Source: UBA940 sp964464465 (GTDB taxonomy: Bacteria > Bacteroidota > Bacteroidia > Bacteroidales > Rikenellaceae). Taken from it: a stretch of DNA of 42,979 nucleotides. The translations under genes and the position numbers were made by a program. Positions within the stretch are counted from its first letter, which is position 1, and every line of letters starts with the position of its first letter. Shown piece after piece: positions 1-8,239 of the stretch. The stretch lies in assembly GCA_964464465.1 (NCBI GenBank), contig CAYXGF010000006.1:1-42979 (forward strand). Direction: 5' to 3'. The notes below the pieces were generated by a model. The model saw nothing but the letters and a program-made list of their open reading frames with translations, had not been told where the DNA came from and did not search any database.

Positions 1-1
1 A

Positions 2-1183
2 AAAGTCGTTTTAGCATTCAGCGGAGGTCGCGACACCTCTTACAGTGCGGTATATCTCGCCAAGGAGATGGGATTGGAAGTGCATGCGGCACTCGCCAGC
101 ACCGGCGGTTTCTCGGATGAGGAACTCGAAAAAATCGAGTCGAGAGCAAAGGCTCTGGGCGTAAAAAGCTACACGGTACTGGATGTTACGCAGCGTTACT
201 ACAACGACACAATCAAATACATGATTTTCGGCAACGTGCTCAAAAACGCCACATACCCGATATCGGTAAGCTCGGAGCGCATCTCGCAGGCAACGGCCGT
301 TGCGGAGTATGCCAAGCAAATCGGTGCCGACTACCTCTGCCACGGCAGTACGGGCGCGGGCAACGACCAGGTGCGTTTCGACATGATTTTCAATATCGTC
401 GCACCCGAAATAGAGGTCATCGCACTCATACGCGAGAAGAGACTCACCCGCGAGGAGGAGATACAGTACCTGCGCGACAACGGCATAGACTTCGATTTCA
501 AGAAAGCCGAATATTCTATCAACCAGGGCATCTGGGGCACTTCGGTCGGAGGCAAGGAGACACTCACATCTTCCGAAACACTGCCCGAGGAGGCATATCC
601 GTCGCAGCTCACGCAGACCCAGACCCGCCGCATAACCCTCACTTTCGAGAAAGGCGAGCTTACGGCCCTCGACGGCAAGAAGTTCGATGACAAAATCAAG
701 GCCATACAGGCTCTGCACGAAATAGCCGCCCCATACGCAATCGGCCGCGACATGCACGTGGGCGACACTATAATAGGTATCAAGGGCCGCGTGGGATTCG
801 AGGCTGCCGCACCTATGATTATCATCAAGGCGCACCACATGCTCGAAAAACACACGCTCACCAAATGGCAGCTTTTCTGGAAAGACCAGATTTCGGCCTT
901 CTACGGCAACTACCTCCACGAGGGCCAATACTACGACCCAGTAATGCGCGACATGGAGGCGATGCTCGAAAGTTCGCAGCGCATGGTATCGGGCGACGTA
1001 TACGTCGACCTGCATCCGTACAGATTCGTGGTTGTCGGCATCAGCAGCGAACACGACCTGATGAGCAACAAATTCGGTGCATACGGCGAAGTGATGAGCG
1101 ATTGGAGCAGCGATGACGTGAAAGGATTCGGAAAGATATTCGGATTGCAGAACGTCATCTGGCACAAGGTCAACAAAGAGTAG
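2..1183 (+). CDS. argG: Argininosuccinate synthase (5'-truncated)
   Basis: This enzyme joins citrulline and aspartate with ATP in the seventh step of arginine synthesis, in the cytosol. The reading frame is open from base 2, so the true start lies just outside the window. The first visible residues, KVVLAFSGGRDTSY, are the ATP pyrophosphatase P-loop. Further on come YPISVSSERI, the HGSTGAGNDQVRF segment and EYSINQGIWGTSVGG, all usual for this family. About 393 residues are visible, so only a few are missing. The P-loop has Arg (codon 29-31) where the family normally has Leu or Val; this is unusual and lies close to the contig end. It is the first gene of an arg cluster, 91 bases before argC, with a hairpin in between. 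Confidence 0.95.
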   Translation, partial: KVVLAFSGGRDTSYSAVYLAKEMGLEVHAALASTGGFSDEELEKIESRAKALGVKSYTVLDVTQRYYNDTIKYMIFGNVLKNATYPISVSSERISQATAVAEYAKQIGADYLCHGSTGAGNDQVRFDMIFNIVAPEIEVIALIREKRLTREEEIQYLRDNGIDFDFKKAEYSINQGIWGTSVGGKETLTSSETLPEEAYPSQLTQTQTRRITLTFEKGELTALDGKKFDDKIKAIQALHEIAAPYAIGRDMHVGDTIIGIKGRVGFEAAAPMIIIKAHHMLEKHTLTKWQLFWKDQISAFYGNYLHEGQYYDPVMRDMEAMLESSQRMVSGDVYVDLHPYRFVVVGISSEHDLMSNKFGAYGEVMSDWSSDDVKGFGKIFGLQNVIWHKVNKE

Positions 1184-1205
1184 CAGACAATTTATTGAAA
1201 CAACC

Positions 1206-1251
1206 GACGGACGGACTCTGAGTTTGAATACACCAAAAGAGTTCGTCCGTT
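1206..1251 (+). terminator. Hairpin between argG and argC (terminator or attenuator)
   Basis: Bases 1208-1219 (CGGACGGACTCT) pair with 1238-1249 (AGAGTTCGTCCG) over 12 bp with one G-T wobble, and two further pairs are possible outside. The loop is about 18 nt. The stem is followed by TTATTTACAAG, which is only moderately T-rich. It starts about 22 bases after the argG stop and ends about 24 bases before argC. Position and shape fit a partial terminator or an RNA element that sets the argG to argCDB ratio; which of these it is cannot be told from sequence alone. Confidence 0.5.
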
Positions 1252-1274
1252 ATTTACAAGTACGAACAGGAATT

Positions 1275-2252
1275 ATGATAAAAGTCGGAATTATAGGAGG
1301 TGCAGGATACACCGGCGGCGAGGCGATACGTCTGTTGCTCAATCATCCGCAGGTGGAGCTGGCCTTCGTTCAAAGCACCAGCAACGCCGGAAATCTGCTG
1401 TCGGACGTACACACCGATTTGCTCGGAGAGACGGATATACGGTTTTCGCCGCAACTGTCCGAAGACGTGGACGCACTCCTGCTGTGCGTCGGACACGGCG
1501 ACGCCGCAAAATTCATGGAGAACACCCCTCTGCCGGAAAACATACGTGTAATAGATTTGAGCCAGGATTTCCGCCTGAAAGCCCGCTCCGTATTCGGCAA
1601 CAGGGAGTTCGTCTACGGACTGCCCGAGATGAACCGCCAGCGCATACGCAGCGCCCGCAACATCGCAAACCCGGGATGTTTCGCCACCTGTCTGCAACTC
1701 GGACTCCTGCCCCTGGCATCGGCAGGTCTGCTCGCAGGCGACATACACATAAGCGCCGCGACAGGCTCGACAGGCGCCGGTCAGAAACTTGCCTCCACAT
1801 CGCATTTCAGCTGGCGTGCCAACAACATATCCGTATACAAGAGTTTCGAGCACCAGCATCTGCACGAGATAGGCGAGAGTATCCACGCCCTGCAACCGTC
1901 GTTCGATGCCGATATAAACTTCATCCCTTACCGCGGAGACTTCACCCGCGGAATATACGCCACCATATATACGGACAGCGATTTGACGCAGGAGCAGGCC
2001 GAGGAGCTTTACAGAGAGTTCTACAAGGATGCGGCATTCACTTTCGTAAGCCGCAGCGCAATCAATCTCAAACAGGTCGTAAACACCAACAAGTGTTTCG
2101 TTCACGTGGAGAAGCATGGGGGCAAACTTATGATTAACAGCCAGATTGACAACTTACTAAAAGGAGCCAGCGGACAGGCCGTGCAGAATCTGAACCTCAT
2201 GTTCGGACTGGACGAAAAGAGCGGTCTGAGACTCAAACCGTCGGCATTCTAA
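1275..2252 (+). CDS. argC: N-acetyl(succinyl)-gamma-glutamyl-phosphate reductase
   Basis: ArgC reduces the acyl-glutamyl phosphate made by ArgB to the semialdehyde, using NADPH. The protein (325 aa) opens with the Rossmann segment KVGIIGGAGYTGGEAIRLL. It carries the active-site cysteine in NPGCFATC, and HxxE-type substrate residues lie around HQHLHEIGE. I chose the ATG at 1275 over a TTG at 1224 because the protein fold begins directly after it, AGGAA precedes it, and the TTG lies inside the intergenic hairpin. It is followed after 28 bases by argD. In Bacteroides fragilis the intermediates are N-succinylated rather than N-acetylated; whether that holds here is inference. Confidence 0.95.
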   Translation: MIKVGIIGGAGYTGGEAIRLLLNHPQVELAFVQSTSNAGNLLSDVHTDLLGETDIRFSPQLSEDVDALLLCVGHGDAAKFMENTPLPENIRVIDLSQDFRLKARSVFGNREFVYGLPEMNRQRIRSARNIANPGCFATCLQLGLLPLASAGLLAGDIHISAATGSTGAGQKLASTSHFSWRANNISVYKSFEHQHLHEIGESIHALQPSFDADINFIPYRGDFTRGIYATIYTDSDLTQEQAEELYREFYKDAAFTFVSRSAINLKQVVNTNKCFVHVEKHGGKLMINSQIDNLLKGASGQAVQNLNLMFGLDEKSGLRLKPSAF

Positions 2253-2280
2253 ACAAATACACAACAGGAGGAACCAAATT

Positions 2281-3420
2281 ATGAAAATGTTCGACGTTTA
2301 CGCAGTAAACGACATCACGATAACCAGAGGCGAAGGTTCATGGGTATGGGACGAGAACGGCACGCGTTATCTTGACATGTACGGCGGACATGCCGTAATA
2401 TCGATAGGCCACACCAATCCGGAGTACGTGAAGGCCGTAACCGGCCAGCTGAACCAGCTGGGATTTTATTCCAATTCCGTAATCATAGCGCGTCAGAAGG
2501 AACTCACCGAGAAACTCGGCGCGGTAAGCGGCAAGAACGACTACCAGCTGTTCCTGTGCAATTCGGGAGCAGAGGCCAACGAGAACGCCATGAAACTCGC
2601 ATCTTTCCACACGGGACGGAGCAAGATAGTGGCATTCCGCGGAGCGTTTCACGGCCGCACATCTCTGGCAGTCTCCGCCACGGACAACCCCAAAATCGTC
2701 GCTCCGGTAAATCAGACCGACAACATCGTGTTCCTGCCGTTCAACGACAGTAATGCCCTGACACAATATTTCGAAGAGAACGGCCACCGGACAGCCGGCG
2801 TGATAATCGAGGCCATACAGGGCGTGGGAGGCATAAAGGTCGCCGACAAAGAGTTCTTGCAGCTGATACGTTCGCTGTGCGACAAGTACGGAGCGCTCTA
2901 CATCGCCGACGAGGTGCAGTGCGGATGTGGCCGAAGCGGAAAATATTACGCCACGGACCACGCCGGAGTCAATGCGGACATATACACCATGGCCAAGGGT
3001 CTCGGAAACGGATTCCCGATAGGAGCAATCTCCATATCGCCAGCAATAGCTCCGACCATAGGCATGCTCGGCACCACATTCGGCGGCAACCATCTTGCAT
3101 GCGCAGCCGCAATAGCCGTTGCAGAGGTGATGATGCGTGACAACCTGATAGACAATGCCTTGCAGACCGGCCGGTACCTGCTCGAAAAGCTGCGCGCGAT
3201 GCCTTTACTGACCGACGTGCGCGGCAAAGGCCTCATGATAGGCGCGGACCTGCCAATGGAGAGCGCACCGCTGCGCCGCAGGCTGCTGTTCGAGGAGAAG
3301 ATATTCGTAGGCTCCGCAGGCAAAAACACGGTGCGTCTGCTGCCTGCACTCAATATCTCGCGCGAGCAGGCCGACATGTTCCTCGCATCGTTCGGGAAGT
3401 TATTGACAGAGATGTGTTGA
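2281..3420 (+). CDS. argD: Acetylornithine/succinylornithine aminotransferase
   Basis: This PLP-dependent class III aminotransferase turns the acyl-glutamate semialdehyde into acyl-ornithine with glutamate as donor. At 379 aa it is of normal length. Visible landmarks are the N-terminal YGGHAVISIGHTNP, the PLP-phosphate segment NSGAEANENAMKLA, the Asp of YIADEVQCGCGRSG, and the Schiff-base lysine in TMAKGLGNGFPIGA. The start is well fixed by a strong ribosome site, AGGAGG, about 8 bases before ATG. It lies between argC and argB in the same direction with short gaps (28 and 49 bases), which points to one operon. Neighbours make an arginine role far more likely than GABA or lysine metabolism. 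Confidence 0.95.
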   Translation: MKMFDVYAVNDITITRGEGSWVWDENGTRYLDMYGGHAVISIGHTNPEYVKAVTGQLNQLGFYSNSVIIARQKELTEKLGAVSGKNDYQLFLCNSGAEANENAMKLASFHTGRSKIVAFRGAFHGRTSLAVSATDNPKIVAPVNQTDNIVFLPFNDSNALTQYFEENGHRTAGVIIEAIQGVGGIKVADKEFLQLIRSLCDKYGALYIADEVQCGCGRSGKYYATDHAGVNADIYTMAKGLGNGFPIGAISISPAIAPTIGMLGTTFGGNHLACAAAIAVAEVMMRDNLIDNALQTGRYLLEKLRAMPLLTDVRGKGLMIGADLPMESAPLRRRLLFEEKIFVGSAGKNTVRLLPALNISREQADMFLASFGKLLTEMC

Positions 3421-3469
3421 AAACATCGGAGTAAACAAAATCAACAATCTAACAGCCAATAATATAGCA

Positions 3470-4246
3470 ATGTTAAAAGTTGTAAAGATAGGCGGCAACA
3501 TTGTCGATAACCCTCCCAAACTCGAAAAATTCCTGACAGAATTCGCTGCTCTGCCGGGAAAAAAGATTCTGGTGCACGGAGGCGGGAAAATCGCCACCAC
3601 CATATCCAAGGCCCTCGGCATAGAGACCAGCATGATTAACGGCCGCAGAGTGACCGACTCTCAAACTCTGCGCGTCGTTACGATGGTCTATGCTGGACTG
3701 GTGAACAAGACCATCGTCGCGTCGTTGCAGAACAAAGGCTGTGATGCGATAGGGCTGAGCGGAGCCGACGGCGGATTCATCCGTTCGGACAAACGCAGCG
3801 CCGAGCCGATAGACTACGGTTTTGTCGGAGACCCGCGTTGCATCAACTCGAAACTGATGGACACGCTGACTGATGCCGGATATGTAATAGTCGCGGCGCC
3901 AATTACATACGACCCGCAGGCAGGAAGCCTTCTGAACACCAACGCCGATACTGTGGCGCAGGCGATAGCGACCGGCATGGCCGCCACCGGCGAGGAAGTG
4001 GAACTGGTGTACTGTTTCGAAAAGCGCGGAGTTCTGTCCGATGTCGAAGATGACAGTTCGGTCATCGAGCGCATATCCGAAGCCCGGTTCGCCGAGTTAA
4101 AAAATGACGGAGTAGTGGCCGACGGCATGCTGCCCAAGCTCGAAAACTCGTTCAAAGCAATCAACAGCGGCGTGGCACGGGTTGTAATATGCAGTGCCGA
4201 AAACATATCGCAACCAGGTTACGGAGGCACCACACTCGAAAAATAG
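3470..4246 (+). CDS. argB: Acetylglutamate (succinylglutamate) kinase
   Basis: ArgB phosphorylates the gamma-carboxylate of N-acyl-glutamate. The 258 aa protein begins KVVKIGGNIVDNP, has the phosphate-binding VHGGGK loop near residue 35, and GINGRR-like substrate residues in MINGRRVTD. The C-terminal part includes NADTVAQAIATGMAA and DGMLPKLENS, both standard for the amino acid kinase family. It is short and has no long N-terminal helix of the arginine-inhibited hexameric forms, so direct feedback inhibition by arginine is less likely (inference). The substrate may be N-succinyl-glutamate as in Bacteroides fragilis. Only 5 bases separate its stop from nnr. Confidence 0.93.
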   Translation: MLKVVKIGGNIVDNPPKLEKFLTEFAALPGKKILVHGGGKIATTISKALGIETSMINGRRVTDSQTLRVVTMVYAGLVNKTIVASLQNKGCDAIGLSGADGGFIRSDKRSAEPIDYGFVGDPRCINSKLMDTLTDAGYVIVAAPITYDPQAGSLLNTNADTVAQAIATGMAATGEEVELVYCFEKRGVLSDVEDDSSVIERISEARFAELKNDGVVADGMLPKLENSFKAINSGVARVVICSAENISQPGYGGTTLEK

Positions 4247-4251
4247 AGGTC

Positions 4252-5700
4252 ATGAAGATTCTTACCGCAGCGCAAACAGCACAGGCCGACGCTCTGTGCA
4301 TCGAAGAAGAGGGCATAGACTCTCTCTCCCTGATGGAGAGGGCTGCCGAACAGATAGCATTGTGGATATGCAACAACATCGACCAGCAGCAGCGCCTGCT
4401 ATTCATTGTCGGCAAGGGAAACAATGCCGGCGACGGACTGGCCGCAGCCCGCATCCTGCACAACGCAGGTTTCTGCGCGCAGGTATACACCCCTTTTCCG
4501 GCAGAGTCGATGAGCGAACAATGCCGCGCCAACTTCGAGCGGCTGCCGGAGGGCATGCTGTCCGACGAGCTGTATGCTGACGAGAATACGGTAATCGTGG
4601 ACGCTCTGCTCGGGATCGGCACCTCCGGCCCCGTACGCGAACCTGTCGCCGGACTTATCGAAGCGATAAACAATTCGGGATGCAGAGTAATCTCGATAGA
4701 TATTCCGTCCGGAATGCACTCCGAGGACTGCAATGACGGCCAGACGATAGTAAATGCCGACACCACACTGACAATTCAATTCCCGAAACTGTCAATGATG
4801 CTTCCGCAGGCCGGCGAACATTGCGGACAGATAGAGGTGCTCGACATAGGCATAGACTGCTCCACGTTCGAAACCCCATACCATTACGTCGTTCCTCAGA
4901 TGATAGAGGCGTCGAAACGGAGACGGCCAAAATTCGCATACAAAAACATGTACGGACATGCCCTGCTGGTATGCGGCTCGCCCTGCATGACCGGAGCGGC
5001 CATACTTGCCGCAGGTGCAGCGCTGCGCTCCGGCTGCGGTCTTGTTACGGTGCATACGCCCTACTCCGAAAGAACAGCGCTGCAAGTCTCTTGTCCGTCG
5101 GCAATGCTGAGCTACGAACCGGAAGATGTTTTCGCCTCCGAGCCGCGGGACCTTGAAAAATACTCCGCAATCGGAACAGGGTGCGGTATAGGAACCGACC
5201 AGCGCACAGCCTCGGCTTTGAGACATCTGCTGTCGAAGTTCAGACGCCCCATGGTAATCGACGCCGACGCACTGAACATCATTGCGGCTGACAAAGAGTT
5301 GCTCTACATGATTCCTACGGGAAGCATCCTCACGCCTCATCCTGGCGAACTGAGACGCCTTACAGGAGAGTGGTCGTCGGAACAGGAGAAACTCGCGCTC
5401 GCAAGCCGTCTGGCATCGCGCACCCGCAGTACCGTCGTCGTCAAAGGCGCACATTCGGCAGTCTGCACGGCTGACGGACGCATATATTTCAACTCCACGG
5501 GAAGCAGCGGAATGGCCAAAGGCGGCAGCGGCGACGTACTCACGGGGCTTCTTACCGGACTTCTGGCCTGCGGTTACACATCCGCACAGGCAGCCGTCAT
5601 CGGAGTATTCGAACACGGCTGTGCGGGCGAGAAGGCGGAAGAATACTACAGCAGCGAATCCATGAACAGCAGCGACATAATTGACTTCATCAATCTTTGA
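4252..5700 (+). CDS. nnr: Bifunctional NAD(P)H-hydrate epimerase / ADP-dependent dehydratase
   Basis: This metabolite-repair enzyme restores damaged NAD(P)H: the N-terminal YjeF_N domain (about residues 1-210) epimerises NAD(P)HX, and the C-terminal ribokinase-like domain (about 225-480) dehydrates the S form. Visible motifs are GKGNNAGDGLAAARIL and DALLGIGTSGPVR in the epimerase part. TPHPGELRRL and the GMAKGGSGDVLTGLLTG nucleotide/catalytic loop with its Asp mark the dehydratase part. The ATG at 4252, preceded by GAGG, is preferred over an in-frame ATG at 4189 that would overlap argB. Length 482 aa is normal for the fused form. Tight spacing to argB suggests co-transcription, though no arginine role is implied. 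Confidence 0.93.
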   Translation: MKILTAAQTAQADALCIEEEGIDSLSLMERAAEQIALWICNNIDQQQRLLFIVGKGNNAGDGLAAARILHNAGFCAQVYTPFPAESMSEQCRANFERLPEGMLSDELYADENTVIVDALLGIGTSGPVREPVAGLIEAINNSGCRVISIDIPSGMHSEDCNDGQTIVNADTTLTIQFPKLSMMLPQAGEHCGQIEVLDIGIDCSTFETPYHYVVPQMIEASKRRRPKFAYKNMYGHALLVCGSPCMTGAAILAAGAALRSGCGLVTVHTPYSERTALQVSCPSAMLSYEPEDVFASEPRDLEKYSAIGTGCGIGTDQRTASALRHLLSKFRRPMVIDADALNIIAADKELLYMIPTGSILTPHPGELRRLTGEWSSEQEKLALASRLASRTRSTVVVKGAHSAVCTADGRIYFNSTGSSGMAKGGSGDVLTGLLTGLLACGYTSAQAAVIGVFEHGCAGEKAEEYYSSESMNSSDIIDFINL

Positions 5701-5714
5701 AAATCGACGCAAAA

Positions 5715-5745
5715 GTTGACATTTTCGAAATTTTTGCTACTTTTG
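5715..5745 (+). promoter_or_regulatory. Bacteroidota-type promoter for the 93-aa gene
   Basis: A -33 element GTTG (5715-5718) is followed after exactly 19 bases by a -7 element TACTTTTG (5738-5745), matching the Bacteroidota sigma-ABfr consensus TTTG-N19-TAnnTTTG at all but one base. The expected start lies near 5752, about 20 bases before the ATG. Confidence 0.75.
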
Positions 5746-5770
5746 CACAAGAATAAAACACTATATAACT

Positions 5771-6052
5771 ATGGCAAGTGTAAAATCAATCAAGAAAGAC
5801 ATCGAATATCTGGTGGAAGAGGTCGTAACCGACTGCTACCTGGCACTCTACTTCCACCCCGAAAAGAGAGACGAGATTATCGCTATAATGGAGAAAGCCG
5901 TCGATTTGCGCAACGAGCTGATTGCCAGAGCCAACAATCCCGAAGAGAAACACAACAAAAGCCTGGTGAAGAAGCACTACGCACAGCTACGCAGAGATAT
6001 GTTCGCCAGCATCGACGAGATGTTCTCGACACTGAGCGGCCTGAACAAGTAA
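5771..6052 (+). CDS. Small helical hypothetical protein
   Basis: I do not recognise a named family. The 93 aa product begins MASVKSIKKDIEYLVEEV and looks almost wholly alpha-helical, charged and soluble, with no signal peptide, membrane segment or cysteine pair beyond a single Cys near residue 21. Acidic and basic residues alternate through residues 27-75 in a pattern that could form a helical bundle or short coiled coil. It has its own near-consensus promoter 26 bases upstream and a strong terminator 24 bases downstream, so it forms a complete single-gene unit. That clean regulation argues it is a real gene. Function is unknown. Confidence 0.8.
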   Translation: MASVKSIKKDIEYLVEEVVTDCYLALYFHPEKRDEIIAIMEKAVDLRNELIARANNPEEKHNKSLVKKHYAQLRRDMFASIDEMFSTLSGLNK

Positions 6053-6075
6053 CCGAAGTCATCTCACATTGTTTT

Positions 6076-6115
6076 AAAGACCGTCGACAAAACAAAATAT
6101 TGTCGCACGGTCTTT
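6076..6115 (+). terminator. Intrinsic terminator after the 93-aa gene
   Basis: Left arm 6076-6090 (AAAGACCGTCGACAA) pairs with 6100-6115 over 15 bp with one bulged base; the loop is about 9 nt and the 3' arm ends in TCTTTATTGTATT. It stands only 16 bases before the aldehyde dehydrogenase ATG, so read-through would have to pass it. Confidence 0.8.
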
Positions 6116-6131
6116 ATTGTATTCAGGCAAT

Positions 6132-7493
6132 ATGATAAAAAACACGATACAGGCACAGCGCGACTTCTTCCGCAGTCTGGCCACGCGACCGTTGAAATTC
6201 AGAATCGAAGCGCTGAAAAAACTGCGCAGCGCGATTCTGAACAACCGCACACTGCTTGAAAAGGCCCTGTACCGTGATTTATCCAAATCACCATTCGAGA
6301 GCTACACGACTGAAATAGGCATCGTTCTGAGCGAAATAGACTGCCACATCGGACACCTGCGCCGCTGGACGAAGCCGCACAGAGTACCGACACCGCTTTT
6401 CCTGATGCCCTCACGCAGCCGTGTGGTATATCAGCCGCTGGGATGCGTATTAATCATCGCGCCGTGGAACTATCCGTTGCAACTGACACTCAACCCTCTT
6501 GTCGGTGCAATCTCAGCAGGCGACTGCGCAATATTGAAACCGTCGCCCGCGGCGGCAGCCTCGGCCGATGCAATTGTAAAGATAATAAACGAGACATTTC
6601 CGGAAAATTACATACACGCCTTTCCGGGCGAGGAGCAGACGATGCAGGAACTGCTCTCAGAGCGGTTCGACCATATTTTCTACACGGGAGGAAGCCGGTT
6701 CGGTAAAACCGTCATGCAGGCCGCAGCACAGCACCTCACGCCTGTCACACTAGAACTCGGAGGCAAAAGTCCGTGTATCGTGGATTCCGACGCCGATATA
6801 CGAATCGCCGCACGGAGAATAGGGTGGGGCAAGTTCCTCAATGCCGGACAAACCTGCGTGGCGCCCGACTATGTGCTTGTCCACAAATCCGTAAATGAGA
6901 GTTTCGCAGCGGCTCTCAAAGACTCGGTGGAACGATTTTTCGGTACAGACCCGGCTGCAAGTCCGGACTACCCGCGAATCATAAACGAAAAATCCGTCAG
7001 ACGTTTGTCCGGACTTCTCCAAGGAGCCGGCCGAATCGTTTTCGGAGGCAGCTGCGACACTGCGTCCAGATATTTCGCTCCTACGGCCGTAGAAGTCCGC
7101 GACACGGAGTGCCAGCTGATGCAGCAGGAGATTTTCGGTCCTATATTGCCGATAATAGAGTATGAGGACATACGGCAAGCCCTTGATTTCATAGCCGGAA
7201 GAGAAAAGCCGCTGGCGCTTTATTATTTCGGCCGGAAGAAATCCGCTGCACGCAGAGTCATTGCCGAAACAGCCTCGGGAGGTGTCTGCATCAACGACAC
7301 TGTGGTCCATCTTGGCAACAGACATCTGCCTTTCGGCGGGATAGGCGACAGCGGCATGGGCAGATATCACGGGCACGCCAGTTTCGCGGTATTCAGCAAC
7401 CTGAAAGCGGTGCTCGACTCTCCGGCTTCCATAGACATCCCGCTCCGCTATGCACCTTACAGGTGGCAGACCATAATCGAGAAGCTGCTCTAA
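6132..7493 (+). CDS. Aldehyde dehydrogenase, class 3 family
   Basis: This NAD(P)-dependent enzyme oxidises aldehydes to carboxylates; the natural substrate cannot be told from sequence. The 453 aa protein has the cofactor segment IIAPWNYPLQL near residue 109, the YTGGSRFGK nucleotide loop near 184, the general base Glu208 in TLELGGKSP, and the nucleophile Cys242 in NAGQTCVAPDY. The length and the short N-terminus fit the ALDH3 group. I chose ATG 6132 over an upstream TTG at 6117 that lies next to the terminator stem. No own promoter is evident between the terminator and the start. The stop overlaps the convergent ABC ATPase stop by 2 bases. Confidence 0.92.
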   Translation: MIKNTIQAQRDFFRSLATRPLKFRIEALKKLRSAILNNRTLLEKALYRDLSKSPFESYTTEIGIVLSEIDCHIGHLRRWTKPHRVPTPLFLMPSRSRVVYQPLGCVLIIAPWNYPLQLTLNPLVGAISAGDCAILKPSPAAAASADAIVKIINETFPENYIHAFPGEEQTMQELLSERFDHIFYTGGSRFGKTVMQAAAQHLTPVTLELGGKSPCIVDSDADIRIAARRIGWGKFLNAGQTCVAPDYVLVHKSVNESFAAALKDSVERFFGTDPAASPDYPRIINEKSVRRLSGLLQGAGRIVFGGSCDTASRYFAPTAVEVRDTECQLMQQEIFGPILPIIEYEDIRQALDFIAGREKPLALYYFGRKKSAARRVIAETASGGVCINDTVVHLGNRHLPFGGIGDSGMGRYHGHASFAVFSNLKAVLDSPASIDIPLRYAPYRWQTIIEKLL

Positions 7494-8239
7494 TCGTGTT
7501 TTTCGAGCACTGTGTGCGGCACCGTACCGTGCGTTATGATTTGCATGGGACAGTGATAGTTCTCCAACTGCTCGGCCGTCAACACATTGGAATCATGACG
7601 ATGCACACTGCGATTAACGCAGACCACAGATTTGACGATACTCGTAATAGTTCCTATGTCGTGTGAGACCATAACGACAGCCATACTTTCGCTCAATTCC
7701 TGCAATATGCGGTAAAGTTCCCTTTCGAAGTCGCTGTCCACAAAATTGGCCGGTTCATCCAATATCAGCAACCGCGGTTCGGATATGACAGCCCGGCACA
7801 ACAATGCCCGCTGCATCTGTCCTCCCGAAATCTCTCCGATAGGCTTATCCGCCACCGATTCTATGCCTGTACGCGAAATCCACTCTCTGGCGCGCGCTCT
7901 GTCAACAGCCTTGTAACGGCCCCAGAACCCTTTCCTTACTTGCAGTCCTGACAAAACCACATCCATCACCGAAATAGGGAAAAGACGGTCAAATCCGTTT
8001 ATCTGAGGCAGATAACCTATATTGCGACGCCCCTCGGGCAGCATAAGACTGTCGTGATAAAATATCTGACCGCGATACGGCACCTCACCCATCAATGCCT
8101 TGACGAGTGTCGTCTTACCGCCACCGTTCGGACCTATGACACCGATAAAATCATCATGCGCTATATCCAGATTCACGCCGCCGAGAACCTCTCTCGAACC
8201 GTAATCCACACTGACGTTTTTGAAGGATACTATATTCAT
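7490..8239 (-). CDS. znuC: Metal ABC transporter ATPase (zinc/manganese type)
   Basis: This is the cytoplasmic ATPase of a metal-chelate importer. In its 249 aa the Walker A loop GPNGGGKTT is at about residues 36-44, the signature ISGGQMQRA near 137, and Walker B plus DEP (LLILDEPANFVDS) follow. The C-terminus is rich in His and Cys (VNRSVHRHDS, NYHCPMQ), as in ZnuC/TroB proteins. Its ATG overlaps the stop of the binding protein by ATGA, so the two are translationally coupled. The expected third gene, an inner-membrane ZnuB-type permease, is not found on either side: the next gene is the convergent aldehyde dehydrogenase. The permease must lie elsewhere or be shared. Confidence 0.9.
   Translation of the reverse strand: MNIVSFKNVSVDYGSREVLGGVNLDIAHDDFIGVIGPNGGGKTTLVKALMGEVPYRGQIFYHDSLMLPEGRRNIGYLPQINGFDRLFPISVMDVVLSGLQVRKGFWGRYKAVDRARAREWISRTGIESVADKPIGEISGGQMQRALLCRAVISEPRLLILDEPANFVDSDFERELYRILQELSESMAVVMVSHDIGTITSIVKSVVCVNRSVHRHDSNVLTAEQLENYHCPMQIITHGTVPHTVLEKHD

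Noticed and set aside
11..1165. A 384-codon open frame on the - strand
   Set aside because: It is the mirror frame of argG; the + strand protein matches argininosuccinate synthase throughout.
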